A DNA stretch of 64,000 nucleotides from Hyalella azteca. Its lineage: Eukaryota > Arthropoda > Malacostraca > Amphipoda > Hyalellidae. The stretch spans positions 62,001-126,000 of the forward strand of contig NW_025930472.1 in the NCBI RefSeq assembly GCF_000764305.2, given 5' to 3'. The notes under the pieces were generated by a model. That model made no database searches, had not been told where the DNA came from, and saw only the letters and a program-made list of their open reading frames with translations. This document shows positions 1 through 10,677 of the stretch, piece by piece (position 1 is the first letter of the stretch; each line of letters opens with the position of its first letter). The translations under genes and the position numbers were made by a program.

Positions 1-699
1 GGATGCTACTTGCACTTCCTCACTCATGGTAGGAGTCAAAGTTTTATCCAGTTCAGTTCCCAAATCATCCACAATCACATCAGCTTCTGGGTCAGTAGAT
101 TCACTCAACTTGTCAACCATATCTAGCGAATCAGCAGAAGACAACTGCCAGTCCTCTTCCCAGCCCTCAAGTGGCAAGTACATATCAAGTAAATTATTTT
201 GAGAAATGTGAGAACTGGTCGAGCTAGAGTGACTTGTTACTTCACCTTCATTTATAGATGAGAAAGTAGAACTACTAGATTCATTAGCAGATGAATGACC
301 TTGAACATTAGAAACATTTGACTCAACAGATTCGACCAAACCATCAGTGGACAAATCTCTCACTACAGTTTCCCTTTCCTGTACAGACTCAAAGTAACAA
401 CCTCTACACATACTACAAGGGCCATGTGCAGACAGAGCAGATAAAACACTCGTTTCAGTAACACAATCAGCAACAGGACTACCAGCACTGACAGACTGAT
501 GAGTAGAATTTGAGCGTTCAAACTCATGGAATGAAGAACTATCAGAAGACTTGAAAAGATCTGAATTGGACAGTGAACCATGACAAGCAAGAGACTCCTT
601 TGCACTTGAGCCAGTTTCTGAGGAACCAACATCATTACTGGACTCCTCTGACAATTCACTTGACAATTCATAATTTGCAGCAAGGAAACTAGTTCCAGA
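1..699 (-). CDS. Ser/acidic C-terminal extension of the gypsy pol polyprotein (partial)
   Basis: From 699 down to the window edge one minus-strand frame is open for 233 codons without a stop. The translation is rich in Ser, Glu, Asp and Thr, with runs such as SELSEESS and NESSSSTFSS, one Cys cluster (CSMCRGC) and an acidic end (DPEADVIVDDLGTELD). It directly follows the integrase C-terminal module, from which it is offset by one frameshift near 710-735. It has no transmembrane segment or signal peptide, so it does not look like an envelope protein. It may be a long disordered integrase tail or an extra ORF. No function is assigned. The lack of stops, in a copy broken elsewhere, suggests this region was coding until recently. 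Confidence 0.6.
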
Positions 700-970
700 G
701 TTTGAGCAACCACCACTGTACTGTAACCACCACATCATTACTGTACTCTGCATATGCCAAATTTGACATCAGATAATCAGGGACTTTTTTGTAAAATCTC
801 AACTGAGAATGGTGAGCTCGAATAGTTTGCCCAGTGGCACTGTCAATAACCAGTGGCACTAAATAAGTAAGTCTATTATCATTGACCTTTACTACTTGCA
901 TGGGACCTTTGAAATTAGCCTCAAATTTGTTCAAGTTGAGAAATCCTTTATGCTGAATTTTCATTAGCAC
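689..970 (-). pseudogene. Integrase C-terminal GPY/F-like module
   Basis: The 93-codon frame contains FEANFKGPMQVVKV followed by a strand-rich stretch ending RAHHSQLRFYKK. This matches the GPY/F module found after the catalytic core of Ty3/gypsy integrases, which helps bind DNA or chromatin. It lies about 50 nt downstream of the core domain and is cut off from it by frame breaks. Confidence 0.65.
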
Positions 971-1023
971 ATGTCCTAGCTGAAAGGGTACAAATTTAGG
1001 ATGTCCAAGCCTCCAAGTTTCAA

Positions 1024-1515
1024 TTATTTTACTTTGGAAAATTTCAGTATTGACTTTATGTGACTGAAGGCAAGGAGAAATTTAGATGGTGACATTTTTA
1101 ACTCAGAGTGAAGAGTATTATTATAAGTAATAATTGCTCTAGGCAGATGATCATCCCAAGCATTTCCCTCCCTAGCCAGGCTACGCAAAAAAGTTTTGAA
1201 TGGTTCTGTTATCCCGTTCAATACACCATTGCCTGAGGGATGGAAAGGGGTAGTTAGTTTAGGATTAACATTTGACAATGCAAGAAATTCAGAGAATTCT
1301 GTTGAAGTGAACTCAGGTCCATTATCTGTTAAAATGGTAATTGGGATCTGAGGAATGAGTGGAAAAATCTGATGTTTCACAGCCTGAATCACTGATGCAC
1401 TCCTCTTGTTCTTAATTGGCACTGCTGCAACCCGTTTTGAATAATGGTCTTCCATAACAAGGCAACCAATATTTCCAGAACCTGTATGAGGTAGTGACAC
1501 AAGGTCAGCAGCCAA
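1024..1515 (-). pseudogene. Integrase catalytic core (DDE, gypsy type)
   Basis: The 163-codon frame shows the three acidic positions of a retroviral-type integrase core. An Asp lies in ADLVSLP near the start, the second in TDNGPEF, and a Glu in NGITEPFKTFLR downstream. The enzyme would join element cDNA to host DNA. The spacing between the second Asp and the Glu (about 35-40 residues) fits the family. The HHCC zinc-binding motif lies just upstream (1585-1710), separated by a stop codon, so the full integrase is broken in this copy although the core itself reads through. Confidence 0.85.
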
Positions 1516-1584
1516 TAATTCAAAGGGGTGATTGGTACTAATTTTGCTAGTTTGGGGAATTAAAACTGGAGAATTCCTTTAAAA

Positions 1585-1710
1585 TTTGGCACTGATGGCA
1601 TGTGGAGCTCACATCATCACAAACTCTGTATTTAGCTGGGTGCCAGACAAGGTTGAACAAAAGATCTAGTAACTTATCTCAACCCATGTGAGCAAATTCA
1701 AAATGTAACA
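1585..1710 (-). pseudogene. Integrase N-terminal HHCC zinc-binding motif
   Basis: On the minus strand a His pair (HFEFAH) is followed about 25 residues later by CHQC, the HHCC finger that precedes the gypsy integrase core. A TGA codon falls between the His pair and the Cys pair, at about 1682, so the finger is interrupted. It links the second protease-like domain upstream to the integrase core downstream. Confidence 0.7.
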
Positions 1711-2640
1711 CAATCACCAACTCCACAAGATTAGCAAATGGGACAATTATTATTGGTTTGCCACCATTATACACCACCAGAATACCATCATTTACAGAAA
1801 GTTGAGATGAATGACGAGCAAATGGCTTCAATTGTTCAGGCCATAATTTGGAAGGAATATTATTGATCAAGTGCTCATGTAGTGTTGCCAAATCTGGGCA
1901 GTTTGCTTGCAAATATCTTATTCCATCTGACTTCCATGAAGTTAAAACTGACAGACCAGTGATTGTGGATGCATCACCCTCAACTTCAAATCTAAACTCA
2001 GAACCACCAATGCAAAATCCTGTCTGTGTAGCAGCACTCTCAGTTTGAAGGGCAAACACAGACTCAAACATCTGTTCAATACTTTGAGGGATCAATCGCA
2101 CCAGTGCAATGCCATTCTGATCACAGGCGTAAGTTTTAAAGTTGTCCAAATTATGCCTAGTCAGAAAGTTGAGTCTAAGCAGCATGCAGTGAGGCAAAAC
2201 GTCATCACTCACAACAGCAAACTCATGATACTCCACTTCACACTCACCAATTCTGAACAAAAGCTGGACTGTTTGGTTAACAGCTGTCCTTGCACCAGAT
2301 AACCCTACAATGTCACAAACATATCCATGCTTCCCCCTGACATCACTGAACTGAAAATCGGCAATGATTGAGGCAGTCACCAAACTAACTTCAGCTCCAG
2401 TATCCAAAACAGCACAAAACTGACAATTATTAACAGTTATTCTAATTTGAGGAAGACAGCTTATTCCATGACTACATGATTTGATATTTTCAATTGTTAA
2501 CAATCTCCTTGTCAATTCCTTCCTCCCTTCCTCAGCATCACTGTCAGGTTCATCAACAACTTTTGGAAAGTTTGGCTCAACATCAGTACTCAGTAGAGAG
2601 TTAACAACACAAGAGTCAATGTTGGGAGAAGAGTAATTAA
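1679..2640 (-). pseudogene. Second retropepsin-like domain between RNase H and integrase
   Basis: The 278-codon frame starting at 2515 contains FCAVLDTGAEVSLVT, the active-site loop of a clan AA aspartic protease. About 75 residues later LLRLNFLTRHN sits where retropepsins carry the ILG.DFL flap/C-terminal signature. An open acidic linker (DEPDSDAEEGRKE) precedes it, from about 2640. The rest of the frame runs into the integrase zinc finger. A protease-like domain in this position is additional to the usual one upstream of RT, which this element also has (4333-5218). Here the catalytic Asp is intact. It could be an active second protease or a structural module recruited from a protease fold. 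Confidence 0.7.
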
Positions 2641-2967
2641 ATTAAATACCTCAATCAGAGCATTAAAATGAATGCCTGCAAGTCACTGCAAGTGTACTTC
2701 TCTTGGATCGTTCTCAAACTGATAAATTACAGTTTCTGTGGACCAAAAATAAACAAATACTCTCACTTTAAACAGAAAACTGAAGGCCAGGAGTAGTTCC
2801 AAGTAAGGCAATTGTCCAGGAAATCTCATCAACCTGAGCTGTATCCTAGAATGCTTATCAAGCTTTCATTTTTACTTGTTTGGATGCAACAACAGTTCAT
2901 CAACTACACGCTCTCTCAGTTCAACATCGTTCACAGGTATCTGCACATCAGAAAAATGAGACAAAGT

Positions 2968-3414
2968 TCACAGCAGACTGACAAACAGAGCATCACTGCC
3001 CCCTGCAAATGGCAATCCATCCAATACCAATCCACTAGGCAGAGAAGGGCTTTGGTAGTGTCCCTTAGAAGGAGGAAGACTGCCAATGCGTGACAGGGCA
3101 TCTGCTGCTGAGTTCAAATGACTTGGCCCATACCAAATATCAAATACATAGTTTGACAACTCCTCCGATGCACATGCCATGCATGAACATACAATTTTCA
3201 TATTGTGCAAGTGAACTAGGGGCTGATGGTCTGTGTACAATATAAAGGAGACACCATATAGGAAAGGCCTGAAGGTCTTGATACCCCATCTCAATGCAGT
3301 CAGTTCACATTCCAATGTTGAGTAATTTAATTGAGTCTGAGTGAAGGTCATTGATGCAAACCCAATTATTCTGTGACAGTCATTCTGTTTTTGAGCAAGG
3401 TAGGTGCCAGCTCC
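2968..3414 (-). pseudogene. RNase H domain of gypsy pol
   Basis: The frame holds the acidic residues of a Ty3/gypsy RNase H: an Asp in LWVDASA at the RT junction, a Glu in STLECELTALRWG, an Asp in YTDHQPL and an Asp in NSAADALSRIG. The domain would degrade RNA in RNA-DNA hybrids during reverse transcription. A TAG codon at about 3416-3418 interrupts it just after the first Asp, in an otherwise continuous RT-RNase H frame. The segment after about 2968 is lower quality until the second protease-like domain. Confidence 0.85.
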
Positions 3415-4330
3415 CTAGGCAGAAGCATCTACCCAAAGTTCTAGTTTTTCAGCATTAGTGTCATAGTTAGGATAGGATAAGTCCATGTCAAGTTGCATTT
3501 CTGATTTTAATTTTTCAAAAGGTTCAGACATTGTGGGCGTCCATTCAAGTACTTTATTTCTACGCCCACCCATGAGGCAAGACAATGGTTTCTGAATTTC
3601 AGAGCAGTTTGGGATGAATTTGCGTTGGAAGTTGATGAAACCTAAAAATTCTCTAAGTTCCCCTACAGTTTTGGGTTTGGGGTAGTTGGTAACTTTTTGC
3701 AAATAACTATCTGTCTTTTTAATGCCAGTTGTACTAATTGTATGACCCAAAAATTCAACTTGTGATCTAAAGAAATCACACTCGGATGACTTTATTTTGA
3801 TGTTGTAGGATTTCAAAGTTTGCAACACTTTAAAAACTAAATTTAAATGCTCTGTGAAAGTTGAACCAATGATTGAAATATCATCAATATAAACTATTAC
3901 TTTGTTAGATGGGAGTGAATTTAGAACAGCTTGAATTTCCCTTTGAAAAGCTGAGGGTGCATTGCACAACCCGAATGAAAGTCTCTTAAATTGCCAGTGA
4001 TTTTTTGTGGTTGAAAAGGCAGGGAATTGTCGACTTTCAGAATTAATTGGAATCTGACAGTACCCCTTAACCAGGTCCAGCCGAGTGAAAAATTTTGTAC
4101 CATATTGTCCAAAGATTGAATCAGATAAGTTAGGGACTGGAAATTTATTGGGTATTGTCACTTTGTTCAGTTGTCTGTAATCAATGCACATTCTGATTGA
4201 TCTGTCTTTTTTCCTCACTGGTACAACTGGTGCAGACCAAGGTGAGATGCTTGGTTCAATGATATCTAGACTGTTTAGTTCCTGACATTGCTTCTCTATT
4301 TCGTCTACAACAGGTTGTGGAAAACGTCGG
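3415..4330 (-). pseudogene. Reverse transcriptase domain of gypsy pol
   Basis: From about 4330 the frame reads through SPWSAPVVPVRKKD, CIDYRQLNKVT, TRLDLVKGYCQI, FGLCNAPSAFQR and the catalytic box YIDDISIIG. It then passes FLGHTIS and LREFLGFINFQRKFI, the standard series of Ty3/gypsy RT blocks. About 300 codons are open, which is full length for the domain. The enzyme would copy element RNA to DNA in cytoplasmic particles. A TGA at about 4336 separates it from the upstream protease frame and a TAG at about 3417 truncates it before RNase H. Confidence 0.92.
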
Positions 4331-4332
4331 GG

Positions 4333-5218
4333 TCATTGATATATGGGAGTATAATCAGTTAATTTGATGTCATGTTCAGTTACGTTTGCTAGGCCCACAT
4401 CATGATTACCCAAACTGAACACAGATGCATGTTCCTTCAACATTGCATAGACAGAAGTCTTCTGGTCAGCAGTCAGTTCAGGCAGTTCAACTTGGGATTC
4501 CAAATAAATTGTGCCCCCTAAATCCTGATCATCAAGGCCATCATGGTCAGGCAACTCAAGCACAGTATTGACCAGACCAACAGACTGTCCCTTCTTAATA
4601 GTGACACCAGACTCAGTAGCCATCAAAAGCACAGACTTCCGGCTCAAGCTTGACAATCCAGCCAATCCATGAATGTTATCAGTCAATTTTGGATCAATTT
4701 TTACATCTGAATATAGAAGCAATTGGTTGTCAACATTGTCAGAAACAGCCTCATAAAGAATAGGAACACATGCAACTTCTCCAGCATTTATGGAAATATC
4801 CCTAGCTGCCTGACAGTTAACATTACAAAGCATCAATTTTGACTTTCCAGAAGGGTCGGCATAAATCTCTGCACAGCCCCCATCCTTGAAATGCTTAATC
4901 AACAGTCTCTTCTTGATGCATAATTCAACATGATTTACTTTAAGGAAATCTACACCCAAAATCAATGGCATATTTAAAACATCATTTGCAGGAAAAACAG
5001 CTAAACCGATCTCAATCATCTTTATGCCATGAATAGTTATTTGACACTGAGCAGAACTGTACAGTTGAAATTGTCTTGACCAACTACTATCAATTTAGTT
5101 TGATTGTTGTCAATGACAAGATTCAAATCAGATGCCAGTTCTGAAGATATCAATGAGCATGCAGCTCCTGAAACAATTACAGCTGTCACAGTTTGATTAT
5201 TTAATTGAATTTGAACCT
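4333..5218 (-). pseudogene. First aspartic protease domain, active site altered and frameshifted
   Basis: The N-terminal half (about 5218-5065) reads VTAVIVSGAACSLIS where a retropepsin would have a DTGA-type loop. The catalytic Asp position is Val (GTT) and the next residue is Ser. The C-terminal half, in a different frame from about 5060, has MPLILGVDFLKVNH, a good match to the retropepsin ILG signature. The two halves are split by a frameshift near 5060 and by another near 5200 from the upstream pol N-terminus. It lies in the usual place upstream of RT. In this copy it cannot be an active protease. Confidence 0.75.
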
Positions 5219-5668
5219 TAAATAAGCCATAGAGTTATTAATTAAATTGACAATCTTCCCAGGGATTAACTTATAAGGTATGCTTACATTAGATTGAGTA
5301 GTGTTGGCTGACAAGGAACTTTCAGTCTCCTTGGACTGAGATGTGATGCAACTGCCACTGTTGCTATTGCCAGGAAGTGGTAGAGAGTTGTCACCTCCCA
5401 CAGTCATCTCATTTGCAGCATGCTTTGCTCTAATTTCCGATGAAGCAGACTTGGGTTGCAAGCTACAGGCTTGCATTGGTTGACAGTCTATGAATTGCTT
5501 GTTTGTACAGTTGTTTACTGGCAAGTTGGTCTGTGTTTCCTCAGCTTCAGCAATGGTTTGCACAGTGGGCTCAAACACTTTTTTAGTTTGTATTGCCTGA
5601 GCATGATTAGGAGCAGGAGTAGTGATAAGTTGCCTCAGTGGTCCCCTGTCAACACCAAGACATTTTAG
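5201..5668 (-). pseudogene. Pol N-terminal segment in the -1 frame after gag
   Basis: This frame begins within the TTTAAAC heptamer at the end of gag and is open down to a TAA at 5201. It overlaps the gag stop by only a few bases. The translation is Ser/Thr/Asn-rich (for example GNSNSGSCITSQ), typical of a low-complexity linker between gag and protease. No ATG is needed if it is reached by frameshifting. Confidence 0.6.
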
Positions 5669-6102
5669 TTTAAAGAATTATTGTTTGGCCTGGGCTGTGA
5701 CATTGATCTTGGATGGTAGTTAGCATTATATCGAGGGCATTGTCTCAGATGGTGGTCTTTGCCACATTTCAGGCATAATGTGGATGCTTTCCAGTAATCC
5801 TTCAGCAAATGATTAGGATTCTGACAGTAATGGCAACACTTGTCTGATGTGCCAAAGTTTCGTGGTTGTGCTCGATTGAATAATTGACATTGACTGGATG
5901 ATTGAACGTTGTTAGGCTGTGACTTGAAGCATTGAGAAGTTGAGGGTGTCTGGTTGTTTGGTCTTGAATGATTCCTGTCCAAGGGTCTAGCCTTGGGAGT
6001 TAACCTTTGAGGTCTGAATTCTCTAGATTGTACAGGCTGATACTGAGTTGGGAAGCTACTAGATTTAGGTTGGAGATTAGACTGTTGATGTGAGGTATAC
6101 AA
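5665..6102 (-). CDS. Gag C-terminal half with two zinc knuckles (nucleocapsid)
   Basis: The 145-codon frame is Gln/Pro/Ser/Arg-rich and basic. Near its C-terminus come CCHYCQNPNHLLKDYW and CLKCGKDHHLRQC, two CCHC-like knuckles that would bind element RNA. In the first knuckle the final Cys position appears to be Tyr or Trp (DYW), so it may be damaged. The frame ends with NNNSLN at the slippery site, where pol takes over in the -1 frame. Its N-terminus continues the gag segment at 6153-6716, from which a frame break separates it. Confidence 0.8.
   Translation of the reverse strand: MYTSHQQSNLQPKSSSFPTQYQPVQSREFRPQRLTPKARPLDRNHSRPNNQTPSTSQCFKSQPNNVQSSSQCQLFNRAQPRNFGTSDKCCHYCQNPNHLLKDYWKASTLCLKCGKDHHLRQCPRYNANYHPRSMSQPRPNNNSLN
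5668..5674 (-). promoter_or_regulatory. Programmed -1 frameshift slippery heptamer TTTAAAC
   Basis: On the minus strand the gag frame ends TCT TTA AAC TAA, which contains T TTA AAC in the zero-frame phase required for X XXY YYZ slippage, immediately before the gag stop (5665-5667). A -1 slip gives CTA AAA TGT CTT and enters the open pol frame. No obvious downstream pseudoknot was worked out. Confidence 0.7.
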
Positions 6103-6152
6103 TGCCGTTCTTAGCTGTGGGAGTTCTTGTTGTAGTTCATAAGCTTCTTCTA

Positions 6153-6716
6153 TTAAAGTGGGAAATTCTTCTGTCTTCTTCCTGTAACAGCTCTTAAAGA
6201 TCTCTCAGAGTCTACCAACTTGGATCGAGTGGCAGGAGCAATAGAATTGAGAAATTGTTGCCTAAGTTGAGAAGCACATTCTTTTTTGTCAGTAGGGAAT
6301 GCCAATTCTGCCATGCTTACAAGTCTCATTCCATAGATATCATAACTTTTGTCGACTTCTGGAGTGGCTGCCAATAACTGCTTTCTCCAATAGGACTTTC
6401 CTCAATCTCTTTTCTTCCAGTAGTAATCGAGCAGTTGTTTTTTCATGTCGTTATATTTCAATCTCTTCTCATTCCTTATTTTGTATACTTTCAACAGATC
6501 TCCTTCAAGAAACTCTTCAAGTTTTTATGTTTTGATGTACTCATCTCCTTTGAACTTGTTCATAAAATATTCTTCATGCGCATTAAAGAAATCTTTTAGT
6601 GGTATTTTCCCATCAATCTTGAACGCAGGAGGAGCAACTACCTCTCTCCTATTGTTGCCGGCGCTATGGAATGCTTATGTCGGGTTCTTTAGTCTCTGGC
6701 AACAATTTAGGTGAAT
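6153..6716 (-). pseudogene. Gag N-terminal half (capsid-like), broken
   Basis: Downstream, 6374-6153 is open: MAELAFPTDKKECASQLRQQF and SIAPATRSKLVDSERSL are typical of gypsy/Pao gag proteins, where RxxFLxSI-like helices precede the nucleocapsid. Upstream (about 6700-6380) the same kind of sequence is visible only across frame changes and stops (for example PAFKIDGK, then KVYKIRNEKRLKYNDM). This supports a decayed capsid domain starting near 6716. The start codon is not certain. Confidence 0.6.
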
Positions 6717-8432
6717 GAAAGTTTTCTTCTTGCTATGGATGTATTGTTAAAGCATGGGGCAGTGATTACAGATGCAGTTGCGAATGGAATGAAATATAAC
6801 CAGACATTGGGAGCATGAGTGAGGTATTTGAGCTGTAAAAGATAAAACATATAATTAATAAAAGTAAAATCCAATAAAAGAACCTCACTCACAGCAGTTA
6901 ATCAAAACCAAAAACCCTTAGCATTGACATAAAAATCAAGCAGCAAGTGGTAGTTTCAGCTCAGAATATAATTGATAAGATCAACACACAAGAGTAATTC
7001 AAGAGATTAAAGTAAACCAAGGTAAATGGACACTATTGCAACTGTGGTAATAACTGCGACTTATTGGGTGAAACGCATAAATGGACAACAGTTTGGTATT
7101 CACTAATAAAAACGTTGCGGGTGAGGTAACCGTGTTACCTACTTTGACTTTGGTTTGGCAACAACCCTTCTATCTAGTATGTTAAAGGCGAATGAAAGAC
7201 TGGTGTCTTATCTCCTAAATTGAAGTAAAAATACGGTGACAAGGTAATAAGTGAAGAAGTTTAACTGCATTTCAGGAGTTATGATTAGGGATAGGGGAAG
7301 GGAGCATGGACAGGGTTACACATATTCCATCATTGATGAACTGAAAAATAAAGAATACAAAAGTCAATAACCTGTCCACTAAATAACAATGCTAAGCCTG
7401 AAGGGAAATTGAATGTTAAAACTGATGCAATAAATATTTAAAATAGATTCTTAATTGATAGCAAGCTGGTTGCGTGCAGCAAGCAAGAAATATGAAAAAC
7501 AAAACAGACAAACATAATATTGGGAGTGAAATCAGTAAAACATTTGCAAAGATAAGCTAAAACTAGAACCAAGAAAAACCATTCAAGTAATTGGTAAAAG
7601 TTATGAAGTTTTCAAGATAAACACGCAAAATCAAAGCATTCAAGAATAAATTGCAAGCAAATGACAGTTTAAATAAGAATTGCAATAAACATTGGATGAT
7701 AAGTGAAGCACTAACAAAGTTAATTAATCGGATTTGCAGGTAGCAAAATTATGGGACACTCACAAAACATCTTTGCAATTAAAGGGATCCCACCTAATTC
7801 AACTCACCAACAACTTGTGGCAGTTCCACTTAGTAACTCATCAATTTAGGGATCACAATTGCATTTTTATGGTCCTCCAATCACTATCACAATAATTAGC
7901 AAAGTTGCCATAAATGGAGAATTAGTTTATAGGCTGAAAAGAACAAAAAGAAAACATACATTCAACAATAATTAATAAGTACACATTAATTCAACAATAA
8001 TTCATAAATAGAGAGCAGATGGTTGGGTGAAAATGAGTAGATGCCTCCTGGCAACAATGTTAAGGATTGGCAGGAAAGTAATATTTGGAAAGTGCATGGA
8101 GAATGAGGGAGAGGAGGTTGGCAAGAATGGAGTCTGGAGAGCATAAGGAAACAATCAATAATAAAAAGGAATTACTGTATTAATTATAATTTAGTAGAAC
8201 ACAAATAATCATTTGGGGCCTATGAGATTCCATATCTAATATGAACTAAATTTGTACTAGTACAGTGCAGTCATGGTGGTTTATGAGGAAATCCTTGGGC
8301 ATTTAGCCCCAGCACTCCAGCAGACACACTAAGGAGCTCCGAAGCAAAAAAAAACTAGATCTAGGTTTTTTGCTTCCCTCTACGTTTCTAGGTTTTTCAT
8401 TAACAAACTGATCTTAATCTAATTTTTTTCAG
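6717..8432. other. AT-rich interval right of gag; no gene seen
   Basis: The 5' LTR and leader of the gypsy element should lie here, but no second LTR copy is available for comparison. I see short direct repeats (for example ACATTAATTCAACAATAATT near 7960-8005) and no convincing ORF. Confidence 0.4.
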
Positions 8433-8594
8433 AATGGTGCACTGAAAGCAGAAATCAGTCAATTATTGCCAAGAAAGGGAGAACTGCTACGAGACTTACG
8501 CGATGGAGCCATTTACAGGAGATATGAAAGTAGATTACTGGATGCAAGACATGCTGATAAAGCTGCCGTTTATGAGGAGGATGAGGGGGAATGA
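8433..8594 (+). CDS. Orphan terminal exon of an unidentified protein
   Basis: A strong acceptor (polypyrimidine tract ending TTTTTTTCAG at 8432) is followed by 53 open codons ending TGA TAA. The translation is compositionally protein-like: LKAEISQLLPRKGELLRDL, then GAIYRRYESRLLDARHADK, then an acidic end AVYEEDEGE. It is charged and predicted mostly helical, with no membrane segment. There is no ATG in this frame, which is why it looks like an internal or last exon rather than a whole gene. I do not recognise the family, and no upstream partner exon was found in the window. It could also be a captured exon inside a repeat. Confidence 0.4.
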   Translation, partial: NGALKAEISQLLPRKGELLRDLRDGAIYRRYESRLLDARHADKAAVYEEDEGE

Positions 8595-10677
8595 TAATTG
8601 TAATATGTTAAATGCCTGTTCATTGTTTAAAAATATTAGAAATATGTTAAATTGTAATTTATTTTCATCCCTCTATATTCATACTGCTCATTCATATGTG
8701 AACAACAAGGAATTAATACAATTAATTACATTTTAGGAGAAATCTAGGTTTTTTTCATTCAATTCTAGGTTTTTTAAATTATAATCTGGGTTTTTAAAAA
8801 ATAGTCACTGGCACTGGTAGTGGTATTCTCGTAACCGTAAGTGGTAACTTTGGTCTTGGGAAATAGTTGGTTACTGTTTAAAAAAAATAGGTGTCAGTAA
8901 AGTGGCTGACTAGACAAAAGTATCACTAGTCGCTACAGCGGCTACACAGTTGCCATAAAATGAGTCTGAATGACTAGTCACTACAAATCTCCAATCAGTT
9001 CGATCATGAAAATAAATCAATTACTACTTATACATGGAATCAGGAATGATCACAATTCACAAATAAATATTACTTACTAAGTTACTATGCTCAGAAAATG
9101 AAGACTAGTTTAGTCAGTTATCAGTAATCTGCTCGAGGAGAAAGTGGAGATTGGAGTACGAACAGCACTTAGCAGTCAACACACTTCAAAACTGTTACGT
9201 GAATTAATTACGCGCCAGTCGCGGACTATAGATGTAACGGACTATAAACAAAGGACAATAAGGTAGACAACACTTAGAAGAATTTCACACGTGTTAAAAG
9301 GGTCAAAGCCTTAAATTCAGTCGCAAGCCCTAAATTTATATTAATATTTTCGCTTTCAAAACATACATTTTATCTCCTATGTATATCAATTATCGGCTAC
9401 CAATCTGCAAGAAAATAACGTGTCAATCAATGTAAATAGTCATGGCACATACAACGATAGGGTGAAAATATATAGATAGCAAAATTATAACCTAAGCCCA
9501 ACAACTCATTGCTATTTAAATTAAAAACTCATAAAGCAATTCAAGTGTTTTTTTCCTTCCTAATTTTCATTTGCTCATAATTCTCTCATATAATAATTTT
9601 ATCAAAACGATTATATCCTTGACGTAAGGTTCATTTGAAGAACTTCGAAATCCAAGGTAGAAGAAATTCTGGTAAATTTTAATAGACTGAATTGACAGTT
9701 CTGAGATGAATTTCCACTGAAAATGTTCCACGTATACCTACTTTTGTTGAATCAAAACCGATCTTGACCTAATAAAATTAAGGATAGTTTTTTTTTATAT
9801 TATTCAAAGTACGTAGTTCCCTTCCATATTATTTAGCAAATTAATGCTACTTTTTACCATCTGCGCACGCACGAGTTTGCCAAATTAATACAACAAGGAG
9901 ATAATTAACAACTAAATTATGTATTGACGTTATCATTTTTCGTGCGTTATCATAATTTTTTACCGTTTGATTTCATTCAGCACGTTGTAAGTTAATTTTT
10001 AGCCCCCTTACAAATGAGAAGCCAATTAAAAACAAAGCTATTTATTGACATCTAAATAAGTATTGAGAAGTAGCCATTAATTAATTACTATCATTATATA
10101 AAAAACTAATGAGATTATTTAAAAATTTAATAGAACAATGTAATTCTCACATGAAAAATCTTTTCCAATTTTTTTTAAGAGAACTCGATCGTTGAGTTGC
10201 ATCATCTTATTTACTTTGAGTGGTGTCAATAAACTTCTACCATTGAAGTGTCATTAGACAATGGCTTTTTCTATTTTTATAATTTGAAACATGCCATAGG
10301 TAACGTTGAAATAATTTTTGATAAATTTTAATAATGGAAATTGGCTTTTCTTCAAGTATTTTTTAATTTTACTGAGTATTCCAGTTTAAAACTTGTATAA
10401 ACAATCGTGAAGTGCAATACAGCTTGCCATTGTACCTGCCAACAAAACATTTACAAATTAAAAGCAAAAAGCGGTAAATTTTACGAAGAAATACGTGCAA
10501 CTGAGGTCATAATTATTATTAGCAAAAGTTTTACTGTGCAGAGCAGTGTCTGTTTAAGGAAGAATGTTGCTTTTATTAATTTATAAATGATCTTGAAAAT
10601 TAGTCTTTTCACGTTCCGTGAGTAAGTTAAGACAGTGTTTGCGTTCTAAGACTATTTTGCACTGATATACCGCTTAC
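8595..10677. other. AT-rich non-coding interval
   Basis: No convincing exon or RNA gene is visible. A T-rich triplet of the motif TCTAGGTTTTTT / TCTGGGTTTTT occurs at about 8742-8800, and the same words occur at about 8350-8400, flanking the orphan exon on both sides. Confidence 0.4.

Larger units (their letters stand above)
1..6716 (-). mobile_element. Ty3/gypsy-type LTR retrotransposon, decayed, 3' end off the left edge
   Basis: Read on the minus strand, the order is gag, protease, RT, RNase H, second protease-like domain, integrase and Ser-rich tail. RT and RNase H before integrase identifies the Ty3/gypsy group. RT carries the YIDD box and integrase has a TDNGPEF block. Several in-frame stops (about 4336, 3416 and 1682) and frame changes (about 5200, 5060 and 710) show the copy is inactive. 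I could not find the 5' LTR to the right of gag, and the 3' LTR would lie left of the window, so the ends are approximate. The clade within Ty3/gypsy is not assigned. Confidence 0.9.
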
